DNA of 64,000 nt from Onchocerca volvulus. Its lineage: Eukaryota > Nematoda > Chromadorea > Rhabditida > Onchocercidae. The stretch spans positions 9,298,888 to 9,362,887 of the forward strand of contig HG738138.1 of assembly GCA_000499405.2 (NCBI GenBank). Direction: 5' to 3'. Under the pieces are notes generated by a model that did not search any database, was not told the origin of the DNA, and saw only the letters and a program-made list of their open reading frames with translations. Each line of letters starts with the position of its first letter. Positions within the stretch are counted from its first letter, which is position 1. The translations under genes were made by a program, and so were the position numbers. This document shows positions 27,401 to 40,735 of the stretch, piece after piece.

Positions 27401-30400
27401 TTTAGCAATTTTAAATTGATCCAACATATCAATAAAGCTGGACAGTACATCATATCTCTTGCATTTGTACTATAAAATATAGCTTACTGATATGTGATAT
27501 TATATGGAAACAAAATAAGAATAATATTTCATGTGAATGATTCGCAATTACAATTCTAGCGAATATTGCAGAAATATGAAATAAATCCTTTCCAATCAAT
27601 AAATGTACTTATCCAAGCTTAGATGGATAAAAATTAAAAAGAAAATATTTGAAAATGATTTCATATAAAGATGATACCGCATTTCGTAGTAGCATTTCTG
27701 CATACCTTCCTTCAACGTTGCACAACATGATACAAATAAATTCCGCCTGAATATCAAAATCTGAAATCAACATATATACATTTCTGTCACCTTATAAAAT
27801 TGGTGTTAAATAACTCGAAACCTGACTTTTCCTGTCAATAATTTGTTGAAGTAAATCAGCGAAAAATTCTGGAGTGAACTGCGACGGATCACCAATTCGT
27901 AGATTTTGCTCTTTGGTATCTAATTTTGGTGTTTCCTCGGAACTGAAACAAACAGTAGAAATGAAAAATAAAAATATCAATTTGATAGAGATAAATAAGA
28001 ACGGTGATGATACTCTGAAATCATAATCATTGTACTCCTTCGGACCATTCATCTTAATTCGCTTGCAAGAACCTTTTGAAATAAAATACTTGTCGATTTT
28101 AAATGAGATAAGCAATGCAATACCATCTGAATAAGAAATCAGCAGAAAATTGTTCCGATGTCATAGAGTGTATCAGCAAAGCTTTGAATGCAACATTCTT
28201 ACTCTGAAAATTACAAAAAAAAAAAGAAAACCGGCGGAAAGTTTGAAATGAATTATTTCAGATGACTCTTACAAGAGGAAATATGATAGTTTGAAATATT
28301 ATTACAATAAAATTCGCTTTAAGTTGTGTCGAAGTTAATGTAAGCAAAATATCCAATTTGGTAGCTAATTTCAAGACCCGATAACTGATAAAAACCAAAT
28401 GATTCAAGCGATTGGTAAACTAAGAGAAAGAAAGATTAAAGAGCAAGACTTGAAGGTTTGAAAGCTGGAATGCTCAGATTCATTCATTAGGCCAATCTAC
28501 AGTCGTGTCAACAGTGCAGAAGCATAATTAGATATATAACATTAAATAAGTGAATATTTTTGATGGTATTTTCTCATGCGCAAAAATTACCTGATCACAA
28601 AAAAGAGCTATCAACCAATCCAGTACTCTAGATTCACCAAGTTTATTTTTCAAAAACTCGATGGCAACAGATGTTTCCGGAATGTCAGTGGATGCGATAA
28701 GTTCGATAACATCCAAATCAACAGCATACTATAATAAATTATTTGACCAAAAATTCGAACTAAATCACTAAAATTAATATAATGAGAAATTATAAAACTT
28801 ACAGAGCAACAATTTTTGCTGAGATTGATAACATTTTCCAACAAAGTTTTCTGTATTTCATTGTCCAAATCACTAGAAAATCAACATGCTTTTATTTTTG
28901 AAATTATATCTATAATTTCCAAAGAACGATGAGCTTATTTCCAAGACGTGTTATAGTAAATACAGTTCAGTATTTTATTTATAACTCCAAATTCGTCATT
29001 TTGTGATTCAATTTTTTGGAAAAAGCAACAAACGATTTTTTTTTTTTTTTTTTAAGTTTTACCTCATATGATATGCAAGCCACTCACGCACTACAATGGT
29101 TAACAAAATATCTGAAGAGCAAAAATCGAATAAGCGAGCAATATTGCCAGCTCCATCCGTGCCCATTGTTCCGCATCGCGTGATTATACACAAATCACCT
29201 AACTGTCTGCAAATTACATCGAATAAAATATGAATGGTTTTAAAAATCAGAAAAATTGCCAATTCGAGTAATAACTCACTTTGAAGAAGAAGAATAAAAC
29301 AAATGTCTCTGTCTACGAAAACCAGCAGCGTTAACAAATGCAAATAATTGTGCGTAAGTACGTGGATAAAACACTGATAAGCTTTGAAGATCAATAAAAT
29401 CCATTGAAAAATGTGCATCAAATGTTTCTATGATGGATTCCATATTACCTTGAAAATGACAAAAGGATGAATTATGAAACGAAATGAATTATTTTTAACA
29501 GAATTTACTGCAATGTCAATGTCCCTTAATCCTTATTAATCACCAAAGAGTTAATCAAAAGTTCAAGTAACACATGAATTAAAATTCACCTGAACGAACA
29601 GCATGAGATAAAATTAAAAGATACCAAATCACCAAATTTTCATTATTTTCCTCATTAATACTATCCAGAAAAGTTAATCGTTGCAAAGCTCCCAAACACT
29701 GACCAAGTAAGATCATTAACAAACTATAAAAAAAAAACAACAATATGCTCCACAACAAATATACAATAATGGTAAAACTAAATACAACTAAATACTTCCT
29801 CATGCAATAAACTTTTCGAAAAAAGCAAAACAATATTACATGTTACACCAGTTATACCGAAAATATAAAGCAAACCGTCCAATCTTTTCAATGGTATGGT
29901 CACATATTAGTTCAATTCTTGTAAAGGTTGAATTTTCCTTCAAAACATACAGAAATATGAATAAATATGGAAGCACGACAACCAATCGAGAAAAACAATG
30001 CAAATCCTGCAATTTCAACCATGATATCGATTATGAACAAAATGAAGAAATAAAAATAAATAAGACTAAAAAATAAAAAAGCTTTCAATAAAACTAAAAA
30101 TGAAAACTTATTAAGTAAGTAAACACCAACATCTTCTAAAATGCTGATCATTTTTTTGAAAAAAGAATCCATTGGTCGAGCAATGGTAGTATAACACAAC
30201 CGCAATAAAATGATTGCATTGAAGGCTGTAGTGAAATCCCAATTTTTTGGATGTAATTGTTGCAAGTTTTCAAACAAAGACAAAGATGTTTTTGTCCAGC
30301 TGCAATGAAATAGTACAGCAATCAACTTGAGATGACTCACGATTTTCATTTGGAAAATTCAAGCTTTATATCACCATCCTCACAAGCGATTATCACATAA

Positions 30401-33400
30401 AGACTAATGAATATATAAAAGTAGGATTAAAAAAAAAAAAACATTACCTTTGTGCATCTCCGTTAATATGGGAACCAACAACAGCAAGAATCCAGAGTTG
30501 AAGAACTCTTGTCGGACAAACTGTTGCTAAATGATCGATCGTTTGTAACATCTTCAGAAGTGTAACATCAAAAGAAAGGCGCATGCCTATGCAATCAACC
30601 ACTACTATTTGAAGACAATTTAAGGCTGGAAAGAAATTATAATTCATTACATAAGTGGTGCGAACTCTTTAATTACTTAATGGATATAATATGTTGTGAA
30701 TTCGAAATTGGATTAAAGTCAAGAAAAAAATCAGAAATATAATCAGATGAATTCCCCACTAGTCAGAAAACGTTGAGTTTGCGAAAGGAATACACACCAC
30801 ATGGAGCCAAATATGGTCGCGCATTACAAGCTTTGATTAAGAGTTCCACAAATGAATGAATTCTGTCCATTCCCATAATTACTTGTCCTCGACTTTCAGT
30901 ATGAGAAAGAGACAAGAAATAATTAAACACCGAATTTAGCAATTTCTCAACATCCGCAGCTGTCCTAAACAACAGTCAAACAAAGAATTTTAAAACAGTT
31001 CTTAATTAAAAAATGAAAACCACAGAAAACAACACCAAATGTTTTGCCATGATGCAATTATGATCTAACTGCAGAAACACTAAATTTAAAATGATACCAA
31101 TTCCAGGTACTAATCTTATTCACTTGTTCAATAACGAAATTAAGCAAGCGAGTCTCCGGATCCAGCATAGAATAGTTTATTCCACCTCGAACAAGTACAC
31201 ATAAGAGATCCAGTACCTGAAACATCATTTATTGCCTAAAAAAATAAAGCTTATTTTAATGGATACCCTCTTTTCTTTTTTCAGCTAATAAATTGAAAAA
31301 ATATTTGATGAGTTTATGAAAAGCTGCAATCACCGAGCACTGCACATCCAGGGAATTCGTTGACTGATATAAAAGAATTGCCAGTGATACAAATGGTTCA
31401 AACATGGTTACATGCGAAATAATTTCCCTGCTTGCTGGGACTCCATCTTTAGAAATCAGATCCTTACGCAACCAGCCAGCACATCTATGTAAAATAATTT
31501 TTAGATTTTTATTGCAAACTAGCTGGACCCAGCCACGCTCCGCGTGAAGTTGACCACGCTTCGCGTGTTCGGCTCCAGCTAGTCTACATAAATAAAAATG
31601 CAAACCAATCTTAAATCTTCGAAAGTTATTAAACACGAGCCTTATCTATATCAGTTCAAAATCTTGGATGTCGGAAAATCTTAAACATTGCTTTGAAATT
31701 TTGACACAACGTTGTATTCGAATACGCGCATGTTTTTATACACGCGTTGCAGTAGCTCAGTCTGTTAAGTAGAAAAAAAGAAAAGAGAAAGCGCATGTTT
31801 CAAGTGTTGGGGAGAAAAAAACTGATACGTCGTAATTTGATTTGCAGTTCGTCGGACTTGAGATTGATTCTTGCTATTATGATTCGGTTAGGTATGCAAT
31901 AAGTGTGAGGAGGTTTTTTGTGTCTTGTATGACAGAGATGAATACTGTTGAGAAAGGTTTTAATGATCGATGAAGAGTGATTCTTCATAATTAATTATCA
32001 GAGGATATCCAAGCAAATTGGTCACTGGGTTATTCTTTCCTTTGTCACTCATAGATAAGACTACTATTCAAGTGAATTGTTGGATTGTTGCTACTGTTGT
32101 GTCGCTTTAAACTGTCGAACTGGGAACCCTTGGAACTCCGAATTGTTGCTGTTGCTGCGTCGATCTTTGTCGTTTATCTGTGAATTGGAGCGTTTTGGTG
32201 GTAAACATGTTTGTCGTCCCTTTGAAACTATGTAGTGTCACTTGATCTTTGGTATTTCTTGTTTACAATTATCGTGGCGCTACATCTTTCAGCTTTTGCC
32301 TACATCTAATATATATAATTTCAGAATACCTGTGGATATCCAATATGTTGTTCCATTGTCTGTGTAGATGTAGAAATTATCTGGTTCACCAACTCTAGAA
32401 CACGCAACATATAATTGTCCATGTAAGAAACAATCGGTCTCTAGATCTAAGCCTCACAATTCTAAAGATTGGCCCTGAGCTTTGTTGATAGTAAATGCAA
32501 ATGCCAATCAAATTGGGAATCGCAATCTCTTAAACTGAAATGGCATATCCGTCAGAATCATAGGAATGTGAGGAATGAGGAAATCTTCACCCTTGAAAGA
32601 TCCTGTCAGGATTGTCGCTTCTACCACATTGCTCATTAATTTTTTTACTGCAAGCCTCGTGTCGTTGCAAAATAATGGCTGAATTATCGTGTTGCGAAAT
32701 ATCGAACAAATATTTCGATATTTCGTAACACGATAATTGGCATGCCGATTTTCAATTGCAATAAATGCAGTGGCATCTCTGGCAGACCGAGTGAATTCTG
32801 TTGGATAATTAACCGCTTCATCTGCTTCCATAACAGTGTCGACAGATTGTATGTGACTGCCTCGCTTTGAATGTTAGACAGAATAATACTGTTAAGTTCA
32901 TCGATGTATTTGTTCTTGGCCGCAAGAATATCTCGTTCACTAAGTCAGTCGTGATTCTTATAACTACTTTGAATATCGGGAAATACTTTTTCAACCAACT
33001 CTTCTTTTCTTAATTGCAGAAGTTATGAGGCAATGAAATTTGTCCTGAGGTCAGAACAACCAGAAAGAAGTGATAGGAATGAGTAATACCATTCCTGGTA
33101 ATATCGATAAAATACAAAAACAATATACAAAAACAACGTGCCTATTCGAATGTAACGTTGTGTCAAAATTCCAAATTAATAGGCAAAAACTTGAAACGTT
33201 GTCAAAATGAACATTGAACATTTGCGATAAAGAGGCAATCTAAGACACGACCTAATATTAGAAGCAATATTAAATTGCTCGAAGGAAACATTTCATTATA
33301 CACTATCATAACCTCGACATTTCTGCGACGCAACTACATTCTCCACAAATCAAAAAGTAAACGAACTATATTTCTCACAAGCAAAAAACAAAGAAAAAAG

Positions 33401-36400
33401 CTTAAATTATGCGCCTATTCGAACGCAACGTTGTATGAAAATTCCAAATCAATCGGTGAAGAATTTAAAAATTCATTGCAGGAAATAGCCGCTACCAAGG
33501 CAGAAAGTAGTGGTGAATGAATTCTGTTCGCTCATTAAGGCGCTGTGCAGGGCGGGGTCAAAAAATTCAGTCCGCTCACTTACTTTTAGTTGTCACGGAC
33601 ATGAAACGTGAAAAAAAGTATATGTGTCTATATAAAAAAGAAGACCTATTCAAATACAAAGTTGTTTCAAAATTTGAAAGCAATCGGTGAAGAACTTGCG
33701 AAGTTCTGTTATCAGCCAAAAGAAGCAGTTACATTTTTATTTATATAGATTTATTTAAATTTTAAACAGATTAAATCTCACTTCTTCAGACCCGAAAAAT
33801 GAAAATAAAATATACCTTATAAGCTCTGCTTCGCCATAATCAACACGACCTGTATTGACAAGAAATTCTGTAAAAAAATTTTCACTTCTCAACATGCAAA
33901 TTTCAAAGAGATGTAAAAGTAAAAAATAAAAATAAAATAGAATTAAAACAAGTAACATCTTCGAAAAGTGCCAACTAAAAGCAACAATTATTTCTTCCAA
34001 AACAGCACTCATGTGAGTTTTGATGCAGTAAAACATAAGAAAATTTGGAAACAAAAACTATGAAAAATAAAGAACCGATTGTTCTTGCATTGAATATGCT
34101 TCAGAATTTATTCACAACAGATTGATGAGAATTTAGATCAAATTCTTACTAAGATTAAACTACACAATAACGAAATAAACAAAACGCAAGTAAGAAATTT
34201 TAGTTTCGCAATTAGATATATTGAAAATCACCTTTAGGCTGACTAACATGACTTAATTTCAAATTCCTTAATGCATGTGGCGACAAATTTGTGACATTAC
34301 TTCCAAATAATACTTTAAATAACTGCATCGCAACTCGAATACTTTCACCAGGCACGATCTCGATAACAGTTTGACAGTACAATAAAATCTAAAGAGCAAA
34401 TATTTCAAATTCTCAATGATATCAAATATGCTTGAAACAGATTTCATATTTAGAAATATTAAGTAAAAAAAAGCTTTTAATCAGAAAATTTTTGTTGCTA
34501 ATAGCATTAAGATAGACGCTTGCTTTTGATTATTAAATGTTTTGTTATGAATGAAAATGTAGGCAATTATTTTCCACTGATAAATATCATCTTAAATGTA
34601 TTCAGCATGTTTTGCACTAGTAGTACTGAATGAATCATCTTGAAAATCAAAATAATCTTTGTAAGTCCTCGGTAAATTACCTCTTCAAGAATATCCGCAA
34701 CCTGTGGAAGTCGCATTACCTCCAGCGTACAAGCCAAACAATTCAGTGTTGAAATCAACAGCGCTGTGAAACGATCAGATGCATCAAAGGCCAAAGTATT
34801 CTGAAATATAAAACTTTTAAGCAGAATAGTATAAACCATGCGAAATAAAAATTGAATCGAAAATAAAGACGAGACAAAAAATCCTCACCATATAATTGAG
34901 ATAACCACCCTTTAATGAATTTGCGAAATGAATAAGGCTTGAAGATTGCAAGAAGCTTGTGTTTCTAGACATTTTGACGCTAATACCAGTAAATGTTGAA
35001 ATCGCAGAAATTCGTTGCTCCCATGATGCTACATTATTAGTGCTAACAGGAAATGCTTTACGAACGGGGGAAAGTGGTGAAGACCGCGAAAAAGAATATG
35101 CAATTTGTTGCCGATGATCGATTATCAAAGAATAATACAAATTAATAACCCTGAAAACTAAAAAGAGGACTGATATAAATGGTCGGCATTACAGAAAAGA
35201 AAAATCATACTTTGTTTGCCTACAAGCGAATGATGTCTCGAGATCTTCAATATTTCAAATTTTTTTTTTTTTCTAACAAACAACAATTGATCCATTTCTC
35301 AGCATTCGTTCCAATGTTTTAGAATGCTACATGATATTTCCACCAATCTAATGACAGAAAATTTTACATCGAAAAAGATAATCGACATACCTTAACTGCA
35401 GTAGAATAAGTTGTTCATAGATGAAATATTTTGGAAATTGCGACACTATATCATTACCTTTATTAGCATTCTTCATGATGCCTACTGTGTATAAGCCTTA
35501 AAACTGATTGTATTGTAAAAATTTTATGAATTTCTATTATCAAAGTCAAAGCTCCAGATTCATCTTCTAGTAGGGGTATTTGGGGGAATAACTTCCAAGC
35601 CCAACAAAATTTTACAAGATCAAGTTTTACAAGGAAAAAAAGCACACCAATTCACCTGCAGTCATATGAGTTGCAACATTCAGAAACTGTATGAAAGTTT
35701 GCACATCTGTACAGCAACAGTCACATTTAGAAATTAGGGCAATGATTAACCCAGTTCTTGAACTATCGATGTTCGATTCGAGTCCCCAGGCTTGAGCATA
35801 ATGCCTAGACTTGAAACAACACAACAGTTCAAATAATCCAGCAGCAACGCCTGCCTAAATAGTTTTTAATTTGCACTTATTTTCGGGATAAATCTTCATA
35901 TTGTAAACGAATTATGTTAAAACACAATAAACTTTATTACTAACCATAACGCTAGAACTAGAAGTAGTTAAATAAACATGCTGAAGCAAAATTAATCAAA
36001 TCGAGAAAATAGATAAATTATTTCTAATTAAACAAATGACCTGTTGTTTTTCGTTCGCACTTGTTGTTAAAATATAGAACATCTTTCTGAGAACAAAAGA
36101 AAGATTAGCCGCGGTTATAAAATTGAATGGTTGCTGCAAGAAATCGTAATATGGACTCATACCAACGGTCTGAAAAAAGTAGACATGGAAAATCATGAAT
36201 GAGTTCTACATTTAACCGTAAATAAAAGAAAACCGAGATTTTGCATCTTATTATTTGTAATTTGTATGGCATACCAGAGGATTTTTAGGAAAATCTGAGC
36301 AGAGATAATCAGCGGGTTCCTCCAATGCGAAATTATTCAGTGTTGAAGTATAGTTCGCGTTTTCAGTAAGTCTTGAAAACAAATTGAATTTTATTTCACA

Positions 36401-39400
36401 AAAAATGCAAAAAAAAGTGTCGAAGTAACAGTGTATTTCCCAGAAATTCATTCCTCTGTAATTATTGTTTGGAGTATTAATGAACGAACAAAGAAAGATG
36501 TTTTGCCGCAGCATTTCTCACTCGTTGGTCATCATCAGCAAGCAAATACATGTAAATCTCAAAAATTTCGTCAGGAAGATGAGTAGCAAACGAGCTCGCA
36601 AGTGCCCACTCGATGCTTGCCAAATATTCCACCACAGCTATCTGAAAAATGGATCAAATAATATATAATTCTCAATATGAACGGCAATTTATCCATAAAT
36701 TTGAAAGATAAATTTCCCACAGGAAATACGCATTTTTCTTTTGAATTTATCCAAATGAATATGGTCTGGAATCCAAAACATTCATAAACAACAGTTCTGA
36801 TATTCGTAATAAATGCAATGAAAAGTTATTCTCATTAACCTCCAAAAGTATTAGTCAAAAATATTTACCCGGAGCAAGAAATAATTATCCCGATAATTTT
36901 CACAAGCAAATTTTGCAACATCGTATACAATACCAGTTTGATAAACCAATTTTTTTGCAGATTTTAGAGCTATCAGCAACGAGCGACTGCAGTGAGCACG
37001 ACGAACACGAATTGCATCATATACAAATGAAGCGAATGAGCAACCAGATTCTATAGAATTGGAAATTTTAAATTATCCGAAGAGCTTTTTTTCGCACTAA
37101 GAGAAAACGATAATTACGGTCTTTTAACAAACGATGCAAAATGTCTAGAAGACTAACCATGAAACGGTTCACCCAAGGCTCGGAATCGACATTTTTCAGC
37201 ATTTACGAATACAGTGACTGCTACAGCCTTTAACTGATCATCTTCATGATTCAGATAAAGTTGAAGGTCCTTCAACGTTTGTATGCCCAAGCCACCTAAA
37301 TATGACTGTCAATAAACATAAAATAATGATATTTATTACTAATAAAAAGTTTCAAATATAACTTTCCGATTGTACTGGAATTCTTAGAGTGATGATGGAA
37401 ATAATCACCTTTTGGCTGAAGAGTTATATCTGCAAATTTTGGCAAATACAAAGCAAGACTGCTCAAACAAGACATTGCCAAAATTTTGTGGCTTACACGA
37501 ACTTCACTATCAGCCAGCAATTTAAAGCATTGTCCACTTAACAAAAACCGCTTTGCCAAAAGTACAGTTGCGTATGTGAGAAACGGACCGAAAGCTATAA
37601 AAAAAAAAAAAAAAGATTTTTGACTTCCTCGAACATTTTATTTTTGAAATATTATCAATTACGGTATTACTAATCAAAAATTTTAAGATACTGATTCTTT
37701 TATGATCCTTACTAACCCTATCATATATAATGAGGTAAACTGAAATAAAAAATTACATATGTCTACAGGCAAATTTTCAGGTACCAGAGTAGATGAAATT
37801 GATGCAATTTCAGGTAACGATTCTTCTGATGAAATGGTTAGATCATCAGATATTTCTAAATGTCTTAATGGATCAATAACATCCATGCCACCTTCCGAAC
37901 TTGACTCGTTCTGCTAAAAAAAGTAATGCAAACACTTATATTTAAGAAATCAGAAATTTTTCGAATTTTCCCAAATTCCAGAAGCCATCTCATATATTAT
38001 TTCTTCTACTACCAATATCCCTTAATTTTCAAACCAAAGATGATAAATATGCTCAGATCTCACCATTTTTAAGCTTGAAGAATCAGCACTTAACGGCAAA
38101 CTGAATGAAGACTGAATATTGTTGTCAGCTAAATCCACAGCTGAAGAAGATAAGTTACCAAGAAGGAAATTTACTGGACTAGCTCTCAATGAGCTCATAC
38201 AACTGGTAGCATCTGTTAAAGTAAAAAAAATAAGATTAAAGAAATTAAATACAACTGATTCAACATTTCAAACATCAAACTATAAAAACTAACGAGAAGA
38301 AGGCAAACTTGTCGGTACAGCAATATCTTGTTCTTTCATATCAGATTTTAAGATGCTTGACTGTTGCGGATAAAATGACTCTACATCAAGGGCAGCAAGC
38401 GAAGAAGAAACTACTTTTTCGAGAAATTCCAAAGAAGCAACCACAATTTCACTGTGAGGTGAAAATAGACAGCGTAATGAGTCACGAATTATCTAGAACA
38501 AGAATCCACGCAAATATTCAGTTCAAACGCTGAATGTCATGAATCCAGAATAAACAAGAAAAAAGCAAACCAAACTTTAGTTTTCTAATAGTGATTCAGT
38601 ATTTTTTTCATTAAGTAGAAGAACCGCCCACTTACACTTTGCAGATTCTCCAATTCATATTCACTGTTCTTCAATAAATAAACAGGCCATAATAGGCGAA
38701 GTGAATTAAGTGTCCCAACCAACAGATTTTTATTTTGTTGTTCACTCGCTTCAGATAACACTTCTAAAAAGAAAAGTAGTTAGATTTTTCCTTAATATTC
38801 AAAACAAAAAAATAAAAATTGTGCAGCTGAAAATCAACATGAAACATATTTACTTAGAAAATGTAGAAGAACTTTTCTGCGTATAACTCCCGCATAAGTA
38901 GCCAACTGACTTATAATAACAGCAGCGGCTCGATTTGTTACACCCGGTAGTTCCAAATTAGAAAGAGCTGCTTCATAAAGTTTCTGGAAATAAAAATCAA
39001 ACCAAATTATTCTTTCCTCGTAATTCTTCCTTTAGATACAAAAAGTATTTTATTTGAAGATATCCTTCTAGAATTTTCACAGAAAACAAATATTTACATC
39101 ATATTAGTTAATAATTCACACTTACCAATACATTATCATTTGGTTGTGTCTCAAAATCCGAACCAAGGAAAGTAAAAACCGAAGGAAGATACCTTTCCAA
39201 AGCACTTTGTACAATTTCTTCTGGACGAGCCAAGATTTTTGGAAGGGCAGAAATCAAATGCATTCCTATAGCTCTGAAAAAGCTTAACATCTATGTGAAT
39301 TAATCATTCTCTCGATTTAAGAATGCTACATTTACTTGCTAAGGAACATGGCACGTGCCGCATGTAACTTTAAATCAACTGGAAGGATAGTGAATTCCAA

Positions 39401-40687
39401 CTAATAATATTTAGCTAACCGTGAACGATTTATTTTTATATATTTTAGAGCATCCAGCAGCCTTGAAAGCGCAAAAACGAGTGATCGCGAAGATCCATTC
39501 CGTCTAATTTCTGACATCAAAATAACAATAACCCGTGAAGCATTCATATCAATAACCAAATGCTGCAATTGATCTCTAGCTGTCGAAATCTGCTTCCCGA
39601 ATTACATAAAAATTTATTACATTTACATCCACTAATGGAGAAAAATGCCCAATTATATATTGCTGAAAAAATTAAGAAGGCAAGTTACGACTAGTCAATA
39701 AATGTACAAACTAGCAGAAACAATTTACCTAAGCATTTATTCAAACAATTGATTTAAGCGAATTTTCTTTCCGTAATACCTACCCTTAGCACTGAATCCA
39801 TTGTTTGTTCACTTAACATACGAAGGTCACTATTCCGATGATTGATATATTCAAACAAAATTTTCACTGCACGATTGAATTCATCATTGTGTTTCGGATC
39901 TTTCCTAAAAGACAAGTTAATGAAAAAAGAATAAAGAAACTCTTCTTAAAAAAAAAAAAAAAAAGAATACAACCACTAAAATTTTTCGTTATTAGATTAT
40001 AAAATAAGGCATCTAGTGGTACTGGTGCAATCATAACTTGGATATGGCTTTGTATGTGCTATCGACAATTTGAACTATATAGCAGCCAACACCAGAACAA
40101 CGCCTCGTTTCATGAGATTTTTGATCAGCGCAAGCGTTTAATATAGAATAGTAAACCGGTATTTAGCCATATTTAGTTTCACACTATTTCTGAGTAAAGA
40201 TGCTTACCAGATTTCCAATCGAACGAGCACGTCTTTAATATCTGAGAAAGCTGCATGCTCTTTTTCGCAAGCTTCCGATTTCTTGCTATAAAAATAAGAA
40301 TTAATGGGGCATAAATGATCTTTCTGATTATTTGCGAACATTACTTATCATATCAACAGAAGAGGAAGGACCAAATTTCTTAAAAGCATAGGAATTCTGG
40401 AAATCAAAAGCGGCTTGAATCCAAGACTTTTATCATGAAATACATGCCTTAAAAGCATGTCCTTAATTGCAAAAGAAATCTTTATGATTTGAACTGGTTT
40501 ATACAGCAACAAAACTGTACAATTACATATCCAAATATTATTGTGTGGTACCACTCATGAAATACAAACATATATATATAATAACCTGACAGTATTTGCA
40601 ACGAATAAGAACTGACCTGGTTGTAGCTACCAAATCTGACTTCCTGGCTGTCTGCAAAACATTAAGAGCCTTCGTAAGACGATCCAT
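21457..40687 (-). CDS. HTT: Huntingtin orthologue (HEAT-repeat scaffold)
   Basis: Giant HEAT-repeat scaffold for vesicle, microtubule and autophagy factors. ATG at 40685-40687. Exon 1 (40617-40687) starts MDRLTKALNVLQTARKSD, matching the N17 helix, and splices to 40208-40285 (KKSEACEKEH...) with no polyglutamine or polyproline tract. Landmarks in human order: RAVKILFEY...SDLRMLSEQTMDSVLR (about 39785-39905); EIRRNGSSRSLVFALSRLLD (about 39430-39600); RPEEIVQSALERYLPSVFTF (39131-39285); FANSLKGGYLNYM (about 34890); RFTALLISTLNCLACTLEVM (about 34680-34800); HVTMFEPFVSLAI (31260-31484); VLDLLCVLVRGGINYSMLD (31100-31217); LNCLQIVVVDCIGMRL (30450-30625); SLLSDLFTEMDQYHFVFGHM (about 24230-24285); RIRTLQGCLFLLQ (about 23235-23275); HLMKILPYLLIDSLNQSELI (about 21870-21950). 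The last secure exon is 21457-21617. The true C-terminus is uncertain; a final exon near 21145-21200 is possible. A Helitron lies in one intron. The ordered matches along the whole length make orthology convincing. Confidence 0.9.
31519..31582. repeat. 64-bp cloverleaf-like hairpin unit
   Basis: The outer stem is CTAGCTGGA (31519-31527) with TCCAGCTAG (31574-31582), a perfect 9-bp match. Two inner hairpins, CACGC-TCC-GCGTG and CACGC-TTC-GCGTG, give a three-way folded shape. It ends in CTAG directly before the TC of the next terminus. Confidence 0.75.
32330..33010 (-). pseudogene. Helitron helicase C-terminal remnant, inverted
   Basis: The minus strand reads NDTRLAVKKLMSNVVEATIL, TGSFKGEDFLIPHIPMI and TDMPFQFKRLRFPI (32508-32680), then motif VI-region remnants (INKAQGQ near 32480, DNFYIYT near 32380). 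These match the end of PIF1-like Helitron helicases. Only the C-terminal part is present. The open frame from 32831 is kept partly by an inverted insertion at 32682-32738. Confidence 0.8.
32682..32738. repeat. Perfect-looking hairpin created within helicase remnant
   Basis: Arms of about 25 bp, AATTATCGTGTTGCGAAATA... and its inverse, with one mismatch (GCAAC against GTAAC) and a very short loop. Copy 1 (about 17598-17640) lacks the second arm, so the inverse copy was added in this element. Confidence 0.8.
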
Positions 40688-40735
40688 CTCACAAATTCTT
40701 ATTTAAACAATCATAAAAAATCCCTACAAAAAAAA
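40688..40735 (-). promoter_or_regulatory. Candidate trans-splice (spliced-leader) acceptor of huntingtin
   Basis: On the minus strand a TTTTTTTTTGTAG tract ends at 40724, 36 bases before the huntingtin ATG, with no in-frame upstream exon seen. An unpaired acceptor at this position is what a nematode spliced-leader site looks like. It could also be the 3' end of an intron within the 5' UTR. Confidence 0.45.

Larger units (their letters stand above)
31519..33749 (+). mobile_element. Rearranged Helitron (copy 2) inside a huntingtin intron
   Basis: The left boundary is a 64-bp unit (31519-31582) framed by CTAGCTGGA and its inverse TCCAGCTAG, with inner hairpins CACGCTCCGCGTG and CACGCTTCGCGTG. 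Next come TCTACATAAATAAAAATG (31583-31600) and about 0.7 kb shared with copy 1. The centre holds a helicase C-terminal piece on the minus strand, opposite in direction to copy 1 relative to the left end. The right end CATTTTTATTTATATAGA (33732-33749) is the inverse of the left terminus with one mismatch. The flanking exons are 31260-31484 and 33816-33849. Confidence 0.85.
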
